This document shows, piece after piece, positions 15,382-23,778 of a stretch of 49,036 bases of DNA; position 1 is the stretch's first letter, and the number at the start of each line of letters is the position of its first letter. Made by a program: the position numbers and the translations under genes. The notes beneath the pieces were generated by a model. The model was given only the letters and a program-made list of their open reading frames with translations. It searched no databases and was not told the origin of the DNA. The stretch is from positions 1 through 49,036 of the forward strand of contig NZ_CALDPF010000020.1 in assembly GCF_937912035.1 (NCBI RefSeq). Direction: 5' to 3'. Source of the DNA: an uncultured Bacteroides sp. Its GTDB lineage: Bacteria > Bacteroidota > Bacteroidia > Bacteroidales > Bacteroidaceae.

Positions 15382-15447
15382 AGTTCCGTTATAAATTACC
15401 TTCCTTTAAATAACCTATAAATACGGAATTATGGTACCATAAACTTT

Positions 15448-17592
15448 TTACAACTCGATCAAATTAGCTTCCACAGAATTATCCGTTAAATTGTATATCA
15501 AGCTATTTATATATAGCGTTTTATTTAATGATGTTGAAACAATAGCTGTATATGGTTTTAAATCTCTATTATGTAACATATTACTATATTTGATTCTAGG
15601 AATTGAATACTGATTGTAATATTTCTCAATTATAAACTCTTCCATTTTCTTTTGCTCCTCATACTCTTTTTTCGATAGTAGATCTACAAAATCATATCCA
15701 GATGTAGTATTTTTAATTACATATGAATAAGATACTGCTTTCGGTGAATAAGTATTAACCCTCAAATTAATATCCTCAAATTCGGTTATATTATCACTAT
15801 CAATATCATTTGTATAAAGAACATCAGGCTCGTTATTCTCTGGATTGAAAACATCTATGCTTGTGTTTTTGGTCGTGTAAACGAATTTAAAATCACTGAT
15901 ATGGCAACATCTAACAACTGATTCAGGAGGGGTAAATGTACCTCCTTTTTGAGTAAATCCACCTCCTAAATTCTCAAGAGAATACACTTTAAATTTAAGA
16001 GTTCCTTGTAGAATCATATTACTTGGTAAAGCAATTAGAACTCCATCGCCACTATCTATTAAATTCTCTGTATAGCTAACTTGATTTGTAAGATTATATT
16101 CAGTATAGAAAACATCTTCTCCCTCTTTATTTTTTCTGCACAAATAAAATTTGCATTCTTCTTTTTGCCAATCTTTACCGTTATAGTAGTATTCTCCTAT
16201 CTGTAATTGAACTGGGAATTTACAATCACTAAATACCCCTTCAAATACGACTCTCTTTGGGCTTTCGCCCTCTATGTAATATTGATTCTCAACCATAGCA
16301 AAAGGACTCCTGGATAGCATATATCTCATATCTACAATAAAATAACCACCCTTAAAAACTTGATTCTCCTTCTCTATCCAGAAACTCGGAGTATCAGGAT
16401 ATGGCGTTATAGATAGCATTGTTAAGTAGTCTTTCCAGTTTAATGTTGAAGGCTCTCCATCCTCTTTTTTATATTGAGCCATCTTTTGGTAATACGTACC
16501 TTTGTATATTCCATTAGAACTAATAATGTTATCCGGAGTAAGTTCTTTAAATTGTTGTTCATTATGCCAAGCTCCGAAGTTCTCCCATTTTTCAGAATTA
16601 AAGAATGCCACTAAATATGTATTATCTGTTAGCTCTTCATCCATTATACCTGGTGTGTCATCAAGATTATAATACTTGTTAGGATCTTCATTTTGATTAA
16701 CAAGATCATCAAATAAATCTGGTAGTAAATCATTAATAGGATTATTGTTTGCCACTATAGAGATTTGATTATAAATATCTCCCATTGATATTGTAGCTTG
16801 GTTATTATATATTCCAATCTCTGATATCGTTCTTTTATCTTCTTGGAATGATGCAGAAGAGATTGTATTTTCTATTAAATCGTATTTAATAAAATCATAG
16901 TAACCTTTCTTTAAACTCTCATAATCCAAAAGAATATAACTATCCTTATATTGGATTAGAGACATTCCTAAGTATCTTAATATATCTTCTATTACGCTTT
17001 TACAAGTCTGTGGCTCCTTGCCTTCATCATAAAAATTTCTTTCTTGGATATATAGACTATTTAGAATATCTTGATCATCATCTATACTCAAAGATTTATG
17101 AAGATAGATAGAGTTGATAATATGCCCTTCATCAATTTTAGATAATGCATCTGTGATAATGTTGTAGAAGGAGTTAACGCCATTTCCTGAACTACTATAT
17201 TTGATATTCTCTAAATTAGATACGACATCTATAAACTCCAATTGAAGCAAATCTAAGCTCGTTTGATACTCCGATGAATAAAGGTTAGGAGTGAGAAATC
17301 CCATCCAAAATAACTCCTCATTCTTGTATATCTTAACCATCACATCGTTAATCTTCCCCGTATATAGGTCTGTGAGAATGCTATCAGTCAAAACACTAAT
17401 AGTACAGCCACTCTGCTTTAATGGCTGGAAAATTTCATCTGATTGATAGGTGATAGTCACGGCATTTGAAGATAGTGTTAACTCTTGGCTAACTATATTT
17501 TCTGATTCTTCTACGTTCTTATATATGTGAATACTGACTTTATTATTGTCACGATCGTAAAATGTTGAATGGAATTTCTCTTTATACATCAT
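15448..17592 (-). CDS. siphophage tail-tip protein
   Basis: The 714-aa protein sits where a baseplate hub or distal-tail protein belongs, between the tape measure and the fibre. Its N-terminal part has the beta-rich block LFWMGFLTPNLYSSEYQT, then LDLLQLEFIDVVSNLENIKY, common in Bacteroides prophages at this position. The remainder is beta-rich and ends with a hydrophobic strand. Its start overlaps the tape-measure stop by four bases (ATGA). A tail-tip (Dit/Tal-like) role is inferred mainly from position. Confidence 0.7.
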   Translation of the reverse strand: MMYKEKFHSTFYDRDNNKVSIHIYKNVEESENIVSQELTLSSNAVTITYQSDEIFQPLKQSGCTISVLTDSILTDLYTGKINDVMVKIYKNEELFWMGFLTPNLYSSEYQTSLDLLQLEFIDVVSNLENIKYSSSGNGVNSFYNIITDALSKIDEGHIINSIYLHKSLSIDDDQDILNSLYIQERNFYDEGKEPQTCKSVIEDILRYLGMSLIQYKDSYILLDYESLKKGYYDFIKYDLIENTISSASFQEDKRTISEIGIYNNQATISMGDIYNQISIVANNNPINDLLPDLFDDLVNQNEDPNKYYNLDDTPGIMDEELTDNTYLVAFFNSEKWENFGAWHNEQQFKELTPDNIISSNGIYKGTYYQKMAQYKKEDGEPSTLNWKDYLTMLSITPYPDTPSFWIEKENQVFKGGYFIVDMRYMLSRSPFAMVENQYYIEGESPKRVVFEGVFSDCKFPVQLQIGEYYYNGKDWQKEECKFYLCRKNKEGEDVFYTEYNLTNQVSYTENLIDSGDGVLIALPSNMILQGTLKFKVYSLENLGGGFTQKGGTFTPPESVVRCCHISDFKFVYTTKNTSIDVFNPENNEPDVLYTNDIDSDNITEFEDINLRVNTYSPKAVSYSYVIKNTTSGYDFVDLLSKKEYEEQKKMEEFIIEKYYNQYSIPRIKYSNMLHNRDLKPYTAIVSTSLNKTLYINSLIYNLTDNSVEANLIEL

Positions 17593-19415
17593 CTTAATTT
17601 ATTAGTTTTCCTATTATGATTGTCCAATACCCCTATTAATTCTTGACCTCTGATTTTAAATTCTACCTTACCCCCACCACCATTTGAAGCAGGAGAGCCA
17701 CCATCAAGTAAAGAGAATAATCTGCTTTGCTGTGTTCCATTCAATATCATCTCTCCACTATTAACCCTAGCTATGTTCAAGTCGCCAATAGGAGATGCGC
17801 CACCAACAATACCACCACTTGCATATTTAGGTACGGATGCGAAAGCTGCTGCAACTGATGCAGCTGCTGCACCTACTAATAACCAACCAACAAAAGGAGT
17901 CATCGCTGCCGATTTTATAGCTTCTCCTTGTGCTGCTAATTTAGCGTTGAGAGCTTGGATCTCATAGGCTTTTGATAATTGGTTAACAGCAGTAACCATT
18001 CCAGCCGTACTAGTCATTAAGTTTCCGGCAAAACTAATCCATTCTCCAGCTGCTCCACTTGTAGCATTTTGAATATTACCCATAATCTGTGCTATTGCAT
18101 TAAGACTATCTGCAAATTCATTATTGGTTTCTATATCCTCTTGTGTGTAGGTAACTAGTCCTTTAACCTGTAATCCTTTGCCTGGATCTACTTTCTGTTT
18201 TAAGGATGTTTTACCATCACCGACCGATGGAGGATTAGGATTATTAGCATAAAAGGAAAGAGTATTGACTATTTCTTTAAGCTCATCTATCTTGGCTTGT
18301 AGTGCTACTCTAGCTTGGTCAGATGTAGCTAATTCAAACTCTTTAGAGAGTTTCCCTAATTGTTCTTTGTAATGAGCTATACTACCTTCAGGAAGTATCT
18401 CTGTAGAACTACTTCCTCTGAAGTTATCTTTCCCTAATCTTTCAAAAATGGTTTTCCAATCTCCTAATGTACCTGTAGCATCTTTCTCTAGCTTACCAGC
18501 CATATCATTCGCTGCTTGAAGAGTCGTTATCATATCCTCATTCAAACCTTCTACTAAGATAGATGCTCTTGATAGGTATTCATACTCCTTGCCGTATTTC
18601 TCTTTCAGCTCTGACTCAACCTTTTTAGTATCAACAAAAGATGTATTTCCCATACCATACAATCCGGATACTTTTGACATTTGCCTATTTTGCCCTGTGA
18701 TCCTTTCCTTATCCTCTTTAAAATCCTCTATTCTCTTTCTCTCTTTGCTGGTTGTGTCAGCAATAGTTAGAAGTTTAGTAAATCCCTCTGCTCCTTTGAA
18801 AAACTTAGCAGAGCCGTCTGATAAAGCATTTAAGGTGTTCTTAATAAATACATCGTATTCAGCCTGCCCTCTTGTATTAAGCTCTAATGCTTGCTGACTT
18901 AGTTTTCTTGCCCTCGTTTCATACTCCTTCTTTTTGTCCTCATCTTTTTCAACATCAGCCTGTTCCTTTAAAGCAATGATTGCAGCATTGTATCTTTCCA
19001 TTAATATCTGCCTAACTGCTGCATTCCTCATAAAGTCAATAGTAGACTCTACTGACTTACGTATATTCTCCATACGTTTAAAAAATGATGTATCATCTCC
19101 GGTATACAATGAACGGAAGAAATCATCAACACCCTGTTTGGCAGTATCACATACAATTTTAAACTCTCTTTGAACGCTAGCACTTGAATTGATAGCTGAA
19201 TTAAAAATCTCAAAAGCCCCTACAGCTAAGCCAGCTGATGCTGCTAGCTTACCAACAACTCCAACTATAGCAGAGAATTTATCCTTAAAGGCCTTTTCTG
19301 CTTGTTCAGCTTGTCTCTGCATATTCTTTATCTGTTTTGTACTTTTGGTAATATTGTCATCGAAATTACTTCCGTCAAGAAGTAACCTGGTCACTAGATC
19401 TGCTACCTGTCCCAT
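17589..19415 (-). CDS. tail tape measure protein
   Basis: The 608-aa protein has a coiled N-terminal half (STKQIKNMQRQAEQAEKAF and later charged helices). A hydrophobic alanine-rich segment at about residues 505-545 (AAMTPFVGWLLVGAAAASVA) is typical of tape-measure proteins that enter the host membrane. Near the end, SGGIVGGASPIGDLNIARVNSGEMI matches the conserved C-terminal block of many siphophage tape measures. It determines tail length and helps DNA entry. It starts inside the 3' end of the chaperone extension frame, as in lambda-like tails. By length, the tail would be short to medium. Confidence 0.88.
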   Translation of the reverse strand: MGQVADLVTRLLLDGSNFDDNITKSTKQIKNMQRQAEQAEKAFKDKFSAIVGVVGKLAASAGLAVGAFEIFNSAINSSASVQREFKIVCDTAKQGVDDFFRSLYTGDDTSFFKRMENIRKSVESTIDFMRNAAVRQILMERYNAAIIALKEQADVEKDEDKKKEYETRARKLSQQALELNTRGQAEYDVFIKNTLNALSDGSAKFFKGAEGFTKLLTIADTTSKERKRIEDFKEDKERITGQNRQMSKVSGLYGMGNTSFVDTKKVESELKEKYGKEYEYLSRASILVEGLNEDMITTLQAANDMAGKLEKDATGTLGDWKTIFERLGKDNFRGSSSTEILPEGSIAHYKEQLGKLSKEFELATSDQARVALQAKIDELKEIVNTLSFYANNPNPPSVGDGKTSLKQKVDPGKGLQVKGLVTYTQEDIETNNEFADSLNAIAQIMGNIQNATSGAAGEWISFAGNLMTSTAGMVTAVNQLSKAYEIQALNAKLAAQGEAIKSAAMTPFVGWLLVGAAAASVAAAFASVPKYASGGIVGGASPIGDLNIARVNSGEMILNGTQQSRLFSLLDGGSPASNGGGGKVEFKIRGQELIGVLDNHNRKTNKLR

Positions 19416-19701
19416 ATAAGTATTTTCTATATTTTTCTGCCTTAATCTTTAATCTCTCTGCATCATCATTAGTTACTGATATATTCTTCTGTTCTTCATC
19501 CCAAGCAAACCTAATGATGTCTGTTAGTTTTAACTTTTTAGTAGAGTTAACCTGAGCTGTCATGTAAGCCATTAATCTTGCTTGCTCCCAACTATCCCTA
19601 TGTTGTAAATGGGCAGATTCAATTAACGGCTTAATCTCGTACATCTGCATCTCATCTAGTATGTAGCTCAATGGTATGCCACATCGTGATAGAGTAGTCA
19701 C
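19375..19701 (-). CDS. tail assembly chaperone, frameshift extension (GT-like)
   Basis: The frame continues upstream of its apparent GTG start through ILSATEIVT back to the A9 slippery run at the end of the preceding gene, in the -1 frame. It is therefore most likely translated only as the C-terminal part of a G-GT-type fusion. The product is helical and basic, with CGIPLSYILDEMQMYEIKPL and WEQARLMAYMT, typical of the T domain that binds the tape measure. It overlaps the tape-measure start by 41 bases. A separate start cannot be excluded. Confidence 0.78.
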   Translation of the reverse strand: MTTLSRCGIPLSYILDEMQMYEIKPLIESAHLQHRDSWEQARLMAYMTAQVNSTKKLKLTDIIRFAWDEEQKNISVTNDDAERLKIKAEKYRKYLYGTGSRSSDQVTS

Positions 19702-19715
19702 TATTTCAGTTGCAC

Positions 19716-20027
19716 TTAGGATTTTTTTTTACTATCAACATCTTTTTCGCTAGGAGCAAAAACCGATTGTTTTTCATTCTCCTTAATTAAAGACTTCCTG
19801 AACTCTTGGATTGATTCAGGCTTATTATCTAATTCATCTATCAACTCATCAAAAGTTAACTGCATATCAGGATTATTTGCTAATAAAAGCGCATACAAAT
19901 AGATGAATTCATCTGTAATAGTATTGATAGCAAAAGCACTTCCTTTAATCTGTTCAAATATGAACATTGCCCGAAGTGTATATTTTATTTTGTAGTTCTT
20001 ACCTTTTATCTTCATGTGTATAAACAA
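19716..20027 (-). CDS. tail assembly chaperone (G-like)
   Basis: The 103-aa protein lies between the tail tube and tape-measure genes. It has a beta-strand start (KIKGKNYKIKYTLRAMFIFEQI) and an acidic helical middle, as in other tail assembly chaperones. It ends in DSKKKS, where the codons sit on an A9 run that allows a -1 shift into the next frame. Chaperones of this type coat the tape measure during tail assembly and are not in the mature virion. A terminator-like hairpin separates it from the tube gene. Confidence 0.8.
   Translation of the reverse strand: MFIHMKIKGKNYKIKYTLRAMFIFEQIKGSAFAINTITDEFIYLYALLLANNPDMQLTFDELIDELDNKPESIQEFRKSLIKENEKQSVFAPSEKDVDSKKKS
19722..19730 (-). other. programmed -1 frameshift site (A9)
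   Basis: Nine As in the coding strand are read as AAA AAA AAA, just before TCC TAA. Slipping back one base gives ATC CTA AGT and opens the extension frame for about 115 codons. Coordinates of the two frames confirm a -1 relation. Confidence 0.8.
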
Positions 20028-20028
20028 A

Positions 20029-20056
20029 AAACCGCCTACGCAAGTGTAAGCGGTTT
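20029..20056 (-). terminator. attenuator/terminator after the tail tube gene
   Basis: Read leftward, AAACCGCTTAC pairs with GTAGGCGGTTT (one mismatch), followed by a T-rich run. It lies between the tail tube stop and the G-like start, so it probably lets tube protein be made in excess of the chaperones. Confidence 0.7.
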
Positions 20057-20064
20057 GTTAATAA

Positions 20065-20514
20065 TTATGCTAACTTGCTTAATTTACCGACTCCCTTAAA
20101 TGATACCGTGAATGTTGCTTTTTCTCCATTCGGTGCATTCACATCTAGTGAAGTGATAACCACTTTACCCTTGTAGCCACCTGCTGTTGGAGCTGTCCAT
20201 CCATTTTCAGGAGCATCTGTTAAATCCTTTTCTGCTGCACTCTTTTCGATAGAGAAAATAGCATCTATTGGAGTTTTAGCTATCATCAAATCAAATAGCT
20301 CATCAAATCCACTTCCTTTACCATCAACAGAGAATAGATTTTCAGATGATCCTTCAAAAGATAGCTTCTTGATTTCTTGAGAATCCCAATCACCCCCTAA
20401 ATCCTTATTAGAAGTATCAGCGGTTTCAGCATTGATTGTTAGCTTGTGGCTAGTTGCATTTGCTATTGATTTACTGTCAACAAACCACATCATATCGTTA
20501 CCCTGTACTATCAT
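20065..20514 (-). CDS. major tail tube protein
   Basis: The 149-aa protein has the size and layout of a siphophage tail tube subunit. The start is MIVQGNDMMWFVDSKSIANATSHKL, followed by ISAETAD-like wording, a central KKLSFEGSSENLF strand, and C-terminal strands around GKVVITSLDVNAPNGEKATF and VSFKGVGKL. It polymerises into the tail tube. It lies between the tail terminator-like gene and the attenuator that precedes the chaperones. Confidence 0.82.
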   Translation of the reverse strand: MIVQGNDMMWFVDSKSIANATSHKLTINAETADTSNKDLGGDWDSQEIKKLSFEGSSENLFSVDGKGSGFDELFDLMIAKTPIDAIFSIEKSAAEKDLTDAPENGWTAPTAGGYKGKVVITSLDVNAPNGEKATFTVSFKGVGKLSKLA

Positions 20515-20915
20515 ATTAAATTAATTTTGATGTTAAATACTAATGTTTGTGTATATGTTTCTTCTATATAATCTTCTGTAGCATTATCAAGAGTTATGGA
20601 GGAGATATAAATACCATTATAATTACCCCTTGTTTTTGTGAGTAGGTCACACATGGCTATTGCAATATTTAAAGCTTCATCATAATTTGCAGCACCAATA
20701 GCAATTTCAAATTGAATATCCTGTTCAAAAGCCCTTACATCTTTATTATTGGATGTCTGCAAATTCCCTCTTCGGTATACGCATAATGGGAGAGTAGTAT
20801 TTTCAGGAGCAATGAGAGGATTGATTTTTAAACCTATTGCTTTATTAAGTTCTGCATTCTCTTTTATTAACTGAACTATTACTTTACCTATTTTAAGTGA
20901 ATCTGAACTATTCAT
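20511..20915 (-). CDS. tail terminator/completion protein (DUF3168-like)
   Basis: The 134-aa product shows the DUF3168-type pattern: an N-terminal helix, then KINPLIAPENTTLPLCVYRR, then a beta-strand block (FEIAIGAANYDEALNIAIAMCDLL). It ends with a strand pair, ISSITLDNATEDYIE. In siphophages such proteins cap the tail at the head end. The stop overlaps the tail tube start by four bases and its own start overlaps the gp10-like gene. The gene order head-to-tail supports the call. Confidence 0.7.
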   Translation of the reverse strand: MNSSDSLKIGKVIVQLIKENAELNKAIGLKINPLIAPENTTLPLCVYRRGNLQTSNNKDVRAFEQDIQFEIAIGAANYDEALNIAIAMCDLLTKTRGNYNGIYISSITLDNATEDYIEETYTQTLVFNIKINLI

Positions 20916-21375
20916 TTTGTGCTAGTTTTATAATGGCCTTTTTAAAATAATCAGTGATTGTCTGAAATACTTTCGTTTCGGTTTGGCTCTTAGCTTCTTT
21001 AAAAAAGTATCTACCACTTATTCTCCCTCGGTTTATCCCTTTGTTCTTGGTTTTTCTTGAGTCTGTTCCCTTCTCAAACCATTTCAAGCGATAATCACCC
21101 ATAATATGAACTTTAGCAAAATTACCTTGTTTCCCTACCCAATACCTAATACCTGATTGAAGTGATTTTCCAGTCTTAGATGCTTTCTTCGTTGCTGTTG
21201 TGCCAAATTCTTTTCTAAGGTTTCGCCGAGCTGCCGTTACTAATATTGAGCTACCTTTTTTAAGAGCTTCCCTGTGCGCTTTAGTTTGATTCTTTAAACT
21301 TAAATTTGCAAACATTCTGTACACCTGGCGAGCATCAATTTCCAATATGGTTTCTCTATAATTCAGGTCAATCAT
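20908..21375 (-). CDS. HK97 gp10-like head-tail joining protein
   Basis: The 155-aa, very basic protein has the gp10 family layout, with an N-terminal helix and a segment around KKGSSILVTAARRNLRKEFGTT. SGIRYWVGKQGNFAKVHIMGDYRLKWFEKGTDSR follows in two adjoining blocks, then the typical aromatic-glycine GRYFFKEAKSQTE. It contributes to the neck or tail completion. It overlaps the closure protein start by eight bases. Confidence 0.78.
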   Translation of the reverse strand: MIDLNYRETILEIDARQVYRMFANLSLKNQTKAHREALKKGSSILVTAARRNLRKEFGTTATKKASKTGKSLQSGIRYWVGKQGNFAKVHIMGDYRLKWFEKGTDSRKTKNKGINRGRISGRYFFKEAKSQTETKVFQTITDYFKKAIIKLAQNE

Positions 21376-21685
21376 TAATTAACTCTCCTATAATCTCAAT
21401 TCCTTGTAAGTCCTTATTCCTGTACAGCGACAAAATTTTATAACTCTTACCATTGTATTTTATCCTCATACTCTCATCTACTTGATGATAGATACGAACA
21501 TAAAACGTGAAAGTGTATTCATTAAAAATCTCATTGCTATCTACAATCCTTTTACCACCTTTAAAAACAACAGTAGCTCTTGCAGATATAGCATCTTCCC
21601 ACTCAACAGACCCACCACCATATTCTGATTGTGTGACTCTCTTACGTTGGAATATTATATGCTCTTTTAAATCTCCTGCTCTCAT
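21368..21685 (-). CDS. head closure protein (SPP1 gp16-like)
   Basis: The 105-aa protein begins MRAGDLKEHIIFQRKRV and carries WEDAISARATVVFKGGKRI, then FTFYVRIYHQVDESMRIKYNG and YKILSLYR. This is the head-tail joining barrel pattern, with a stop-and-turn layout of beta strands. It would close the portal-connector channel. It overlaps the neighbours by a few bases on each side, as in a tightly packed head-tail operon. Confidence 0.82.
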   Translation of the reverse strand: MRAGDLKEHIIFQRKRVTQSEYGGGSVEWEDAISARATVVFKGGKRIVDSNEIFNEYTFTFYVRIYHQVDESMRIKYNGKSYKILSLYRNKDLQGIEIIGELIND

Positions 21686-21972
21686 GCTAGTTTTCTAAAT
21701 GGTTTAATCAATGCTTGTATAGTGTAAGGAACTTCATTCATGTTAATCTTACTTACAGCTTCTCTATTAGCGAAGAAATGCCCACCGATTAGGAGTACCG
21801 CTTGCTGTAGTTCAAGCGGTAACTCTCCATCTATGGTTAACTCTTCAAAACTTCTGTTTGTAGCTGTAATTACATGACTCTCCGCTACAGATAATAGATG
21901 CAACAAATACTCATCATCTCCGTTGTAGTCATCCATTTGGATGTGCTTTTTAAAAAGTTCTAAGTTTACCAT
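21682..21972 (-). CDS. head-tail connector protein (gp6-like)
   Basis: The 96-aa helical protein matches the HK97 gp6/SPP1 gp15 connector family. It has an N-terminal helix, the YLLHLLSVAESHVITATNR block, and a C-terminal AVLLIGGHFFANREAVS helix with YTIQALIKPFR. It forms a ring under the portal. It lies directly after the capsid gene. Confidence 0.83.
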   Translation of the reverse strand: MVNLELFKKHIQMDDYNGDDEYLLHLLSVAESHVITATNRSFEELTIDGELPLELQQAVLLIGGHFFANREAVSKINMNEVPYTIQALIKPFRKLA

Positions 21973-21998
21973 GATACATCTATTATCTTGAAGTTAAT

Positions 21999-23114
21999 TT
22001 AGGATGCTGCACATTTACCCAAAGCAAATGCATCAGGTCTTAATGTAGTAGTTCCATAATTCACATTAAGAACGAAATCTACTGCATCTTTACGTGCTTG
22101 AGAATATGGATCTACGATGAATGAAATATCACCGAATAAACCCATAGGTTGATATCTCCAGTCACCAAGACCGATGTAACCTTCGCCGATAGCTTCTGTA
22201 GTATATACTGGAATACCAGCTATCTTATCATTTTCACAAACCATGATACCACTACCTGCATCTTTTGGAGTAGCTTCTGCAATAGCTTTTTGAGCTTTAG
22301 TCATTACCCAGCATAGATGCTCACCATCAACACCTTTTTTAAGTACATTTGCTTTAAGAGTGTTGAATTCTTTGAATGTTGGCTCTGCGCTTAGAGAAGT
22401 AGCTTTAGAAGCTAGACCTACGAATGGACCAACTAAAGAAGTAGCGTTAGTTACTTTTGTAGTGCTAAACATCACTTTGTTAAGCAATTTCTGTACAGCT
22501 AAAGGCATTACCTTTTTAACGATCATTTCTAATACTCCCTCTGTTTGGTTGATTGCCTGGCGTGTTACAGGAATAGCAATACCAACTCTTTGAGGAGATG
22601 CAGTTAGTTTAGATAGATTAATCTTAGTATCTGTAAGTGCTACACCTTCGCCCTGGATAGTAGCTTCTACAGCTTCATATACTGGCCAAATATAGTCACC
22701 TGCTAAACCTGTCATCATAGGCAAGCCTACTTTATCAAGGATAAGGCCTTCTACCAATGGCTCAACTATATCCTGAATCTTAACCGGTACTATACCACCT
22801 TCATTTCCATCTGCTACTACGATAAGATCGCGAGTCAATAGGATTTGAGTTTGACGGCCGGCTACCATGTTTTCACGGATAACCTTATCTGCGTTTTGAG
22901 CTGGATTAGGATTTTCTTTAGCATAATCAGCAGCTAGAGAATTCATTCTCATTTCTAAGTGTTGATTCTCTCTACACAATACTTTGTACTCTTGATTTTC
23001 TTCATCGTTACGTTCACGATTTTCTTTCTCACATACATCAGCAATTGCCTTAATTCTGTCGCAATTTTCTTGATACTTGTTTAATAGATCTCTAGTAATG
23101 AATTTTTTAGACAT
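21999..23114 (-). CDS. HK97-fold major capsid protein
   Basis: The 371-aa product has an N-terminal coiled delta domain of about 100 residues (ENCDRIKAIADVCEKENRER), removed by the protease in this family. An HK97-fold body follows, with the turn TASPQRVGIAIPVTRQAIN, the helix KVMPLAVQKLLNKVMF, and a late block YIGLGDWRYQPMGLFGDISF. The end (DAFALGKCAAS) is alanine-rich. It sits after the protease and before the connectors, completing the standard head order. Confidence 0.93.
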   Translation of the reverse strand: MSKKFITRDLLNKYQENCDRIKAIADVCEKENRERNDEENQEYKVLCRENQHLEMRMNSLAADYAKENPNPAQNADKVIRENMVAGRQTQILLTRDLIVVADGNEGGIVPVKIQDIVEPLVEGLILDKVGLPMMTGLAGDYIWPVYEAVEATIQGEGVALTDTKINLSKLTASPQRVGIAIPVTRQAINQTEGVLEMIVKKVMPLAVQKLLNKVMFSTTKVTNATSLVGPFVGLASKATSLSAEPTFKEFNTLKANVLKKGVDGEHLCWVMTKAQKAIAEATPKDAGSGIMVCENDKIAGIPVYTTEAIGEGYIGLGDWRYQPMGLFGDISFIVDPYSQARKDAVDFVLNVNYGTTTLRPDAFALGKCAAS

Positions 23115-23121
23115 AATACAA

Positions 23122-23778
23122 TTAAATATTTAAAAGATTAATATTTGCTTTTTCGCGCATCTCTTTTACCTGATGCACTGCTCTCTCGTTTGTGCTGTTA
23201 GTTTCTTCTGTGATACCGAATAGCTCCCTTTCCTCTACACTACATTCTGTATCAGGATAAGCAGGATCGGTTGTTAATGTGAAGTCATAGATTCCTGTGA
23301 TGACTCTTACGATGTGTGTTAATGTCTTGTCATCGCCGTTACTTGAGAATTCCTTCTCTACATAATCTCGGTTGTAGTAGTGAGTAGTAAATGCAAAGCT
23401 GCATCCACTTATATCACCTCTTTTAACTAATTCGATAGCCTTGTCGCCGTCAATAGTTTTTGGTGCTTCAAATTCAAATGATACTCCTCTCTCATCAATA
23501 TCATACTTGAGTGTACCTTCACCCTTTTTACTGCGAGCCAATATCAAATGATTGTCGTGAAACATAGTCATCTTAATATCACTCTCATCCAAAAGCTGGC
23601 GTGTAATTGCTGAAGGTGATATCTTCTCATAATACTTCACTCCGTCATTCTCAAATAACATTGCAGATGGAGTATCAAATAGAATAGCGTATCCAGTAAT
23701 TATACGGCTCTCTACGCCGTCTATCTCTCGGAGAGATAAAGGAGAAATAGTGTGTAATGTGCGTTTAATTGCTTTCAT
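23122..23778 (-). CDS. prohead protease (HK97/U35 type)
   Basis: The 218-aa protein carries the U35-type blocks. They are ITGYAILFDTPSAM, an MFHDNHLILARSK segment with the catalytic His, an EFEAPKTIDGDKAIEL strand-helix, and RGDISGCSFAF, which should hold the Ser nucleophile. It cleaves the capsid delta domain during maturation. The start overlaps the portal stop by 14 bases, and the capsid gene follows after seven bases. Confidence 0.88.
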   Translation of the reverse strand: MKAIKRTLHTISPLSLREIDGVESRIITGYAILFDTPSAMLFENDGVKYYEKISPSAITRQLLDESDIKMTMFHDNHLILARSKKGEGTLKYDIDERGVSFEFEAPKTIDGDKAIELVKRGDISGCSFAFTTHYYNRDYVEKEFSSNGDDKTLTHIVRVITGIYDFTLTTDPAYPDTECSVEERELFGITEETNSTNERAVHQVKEMREKANINLLNI

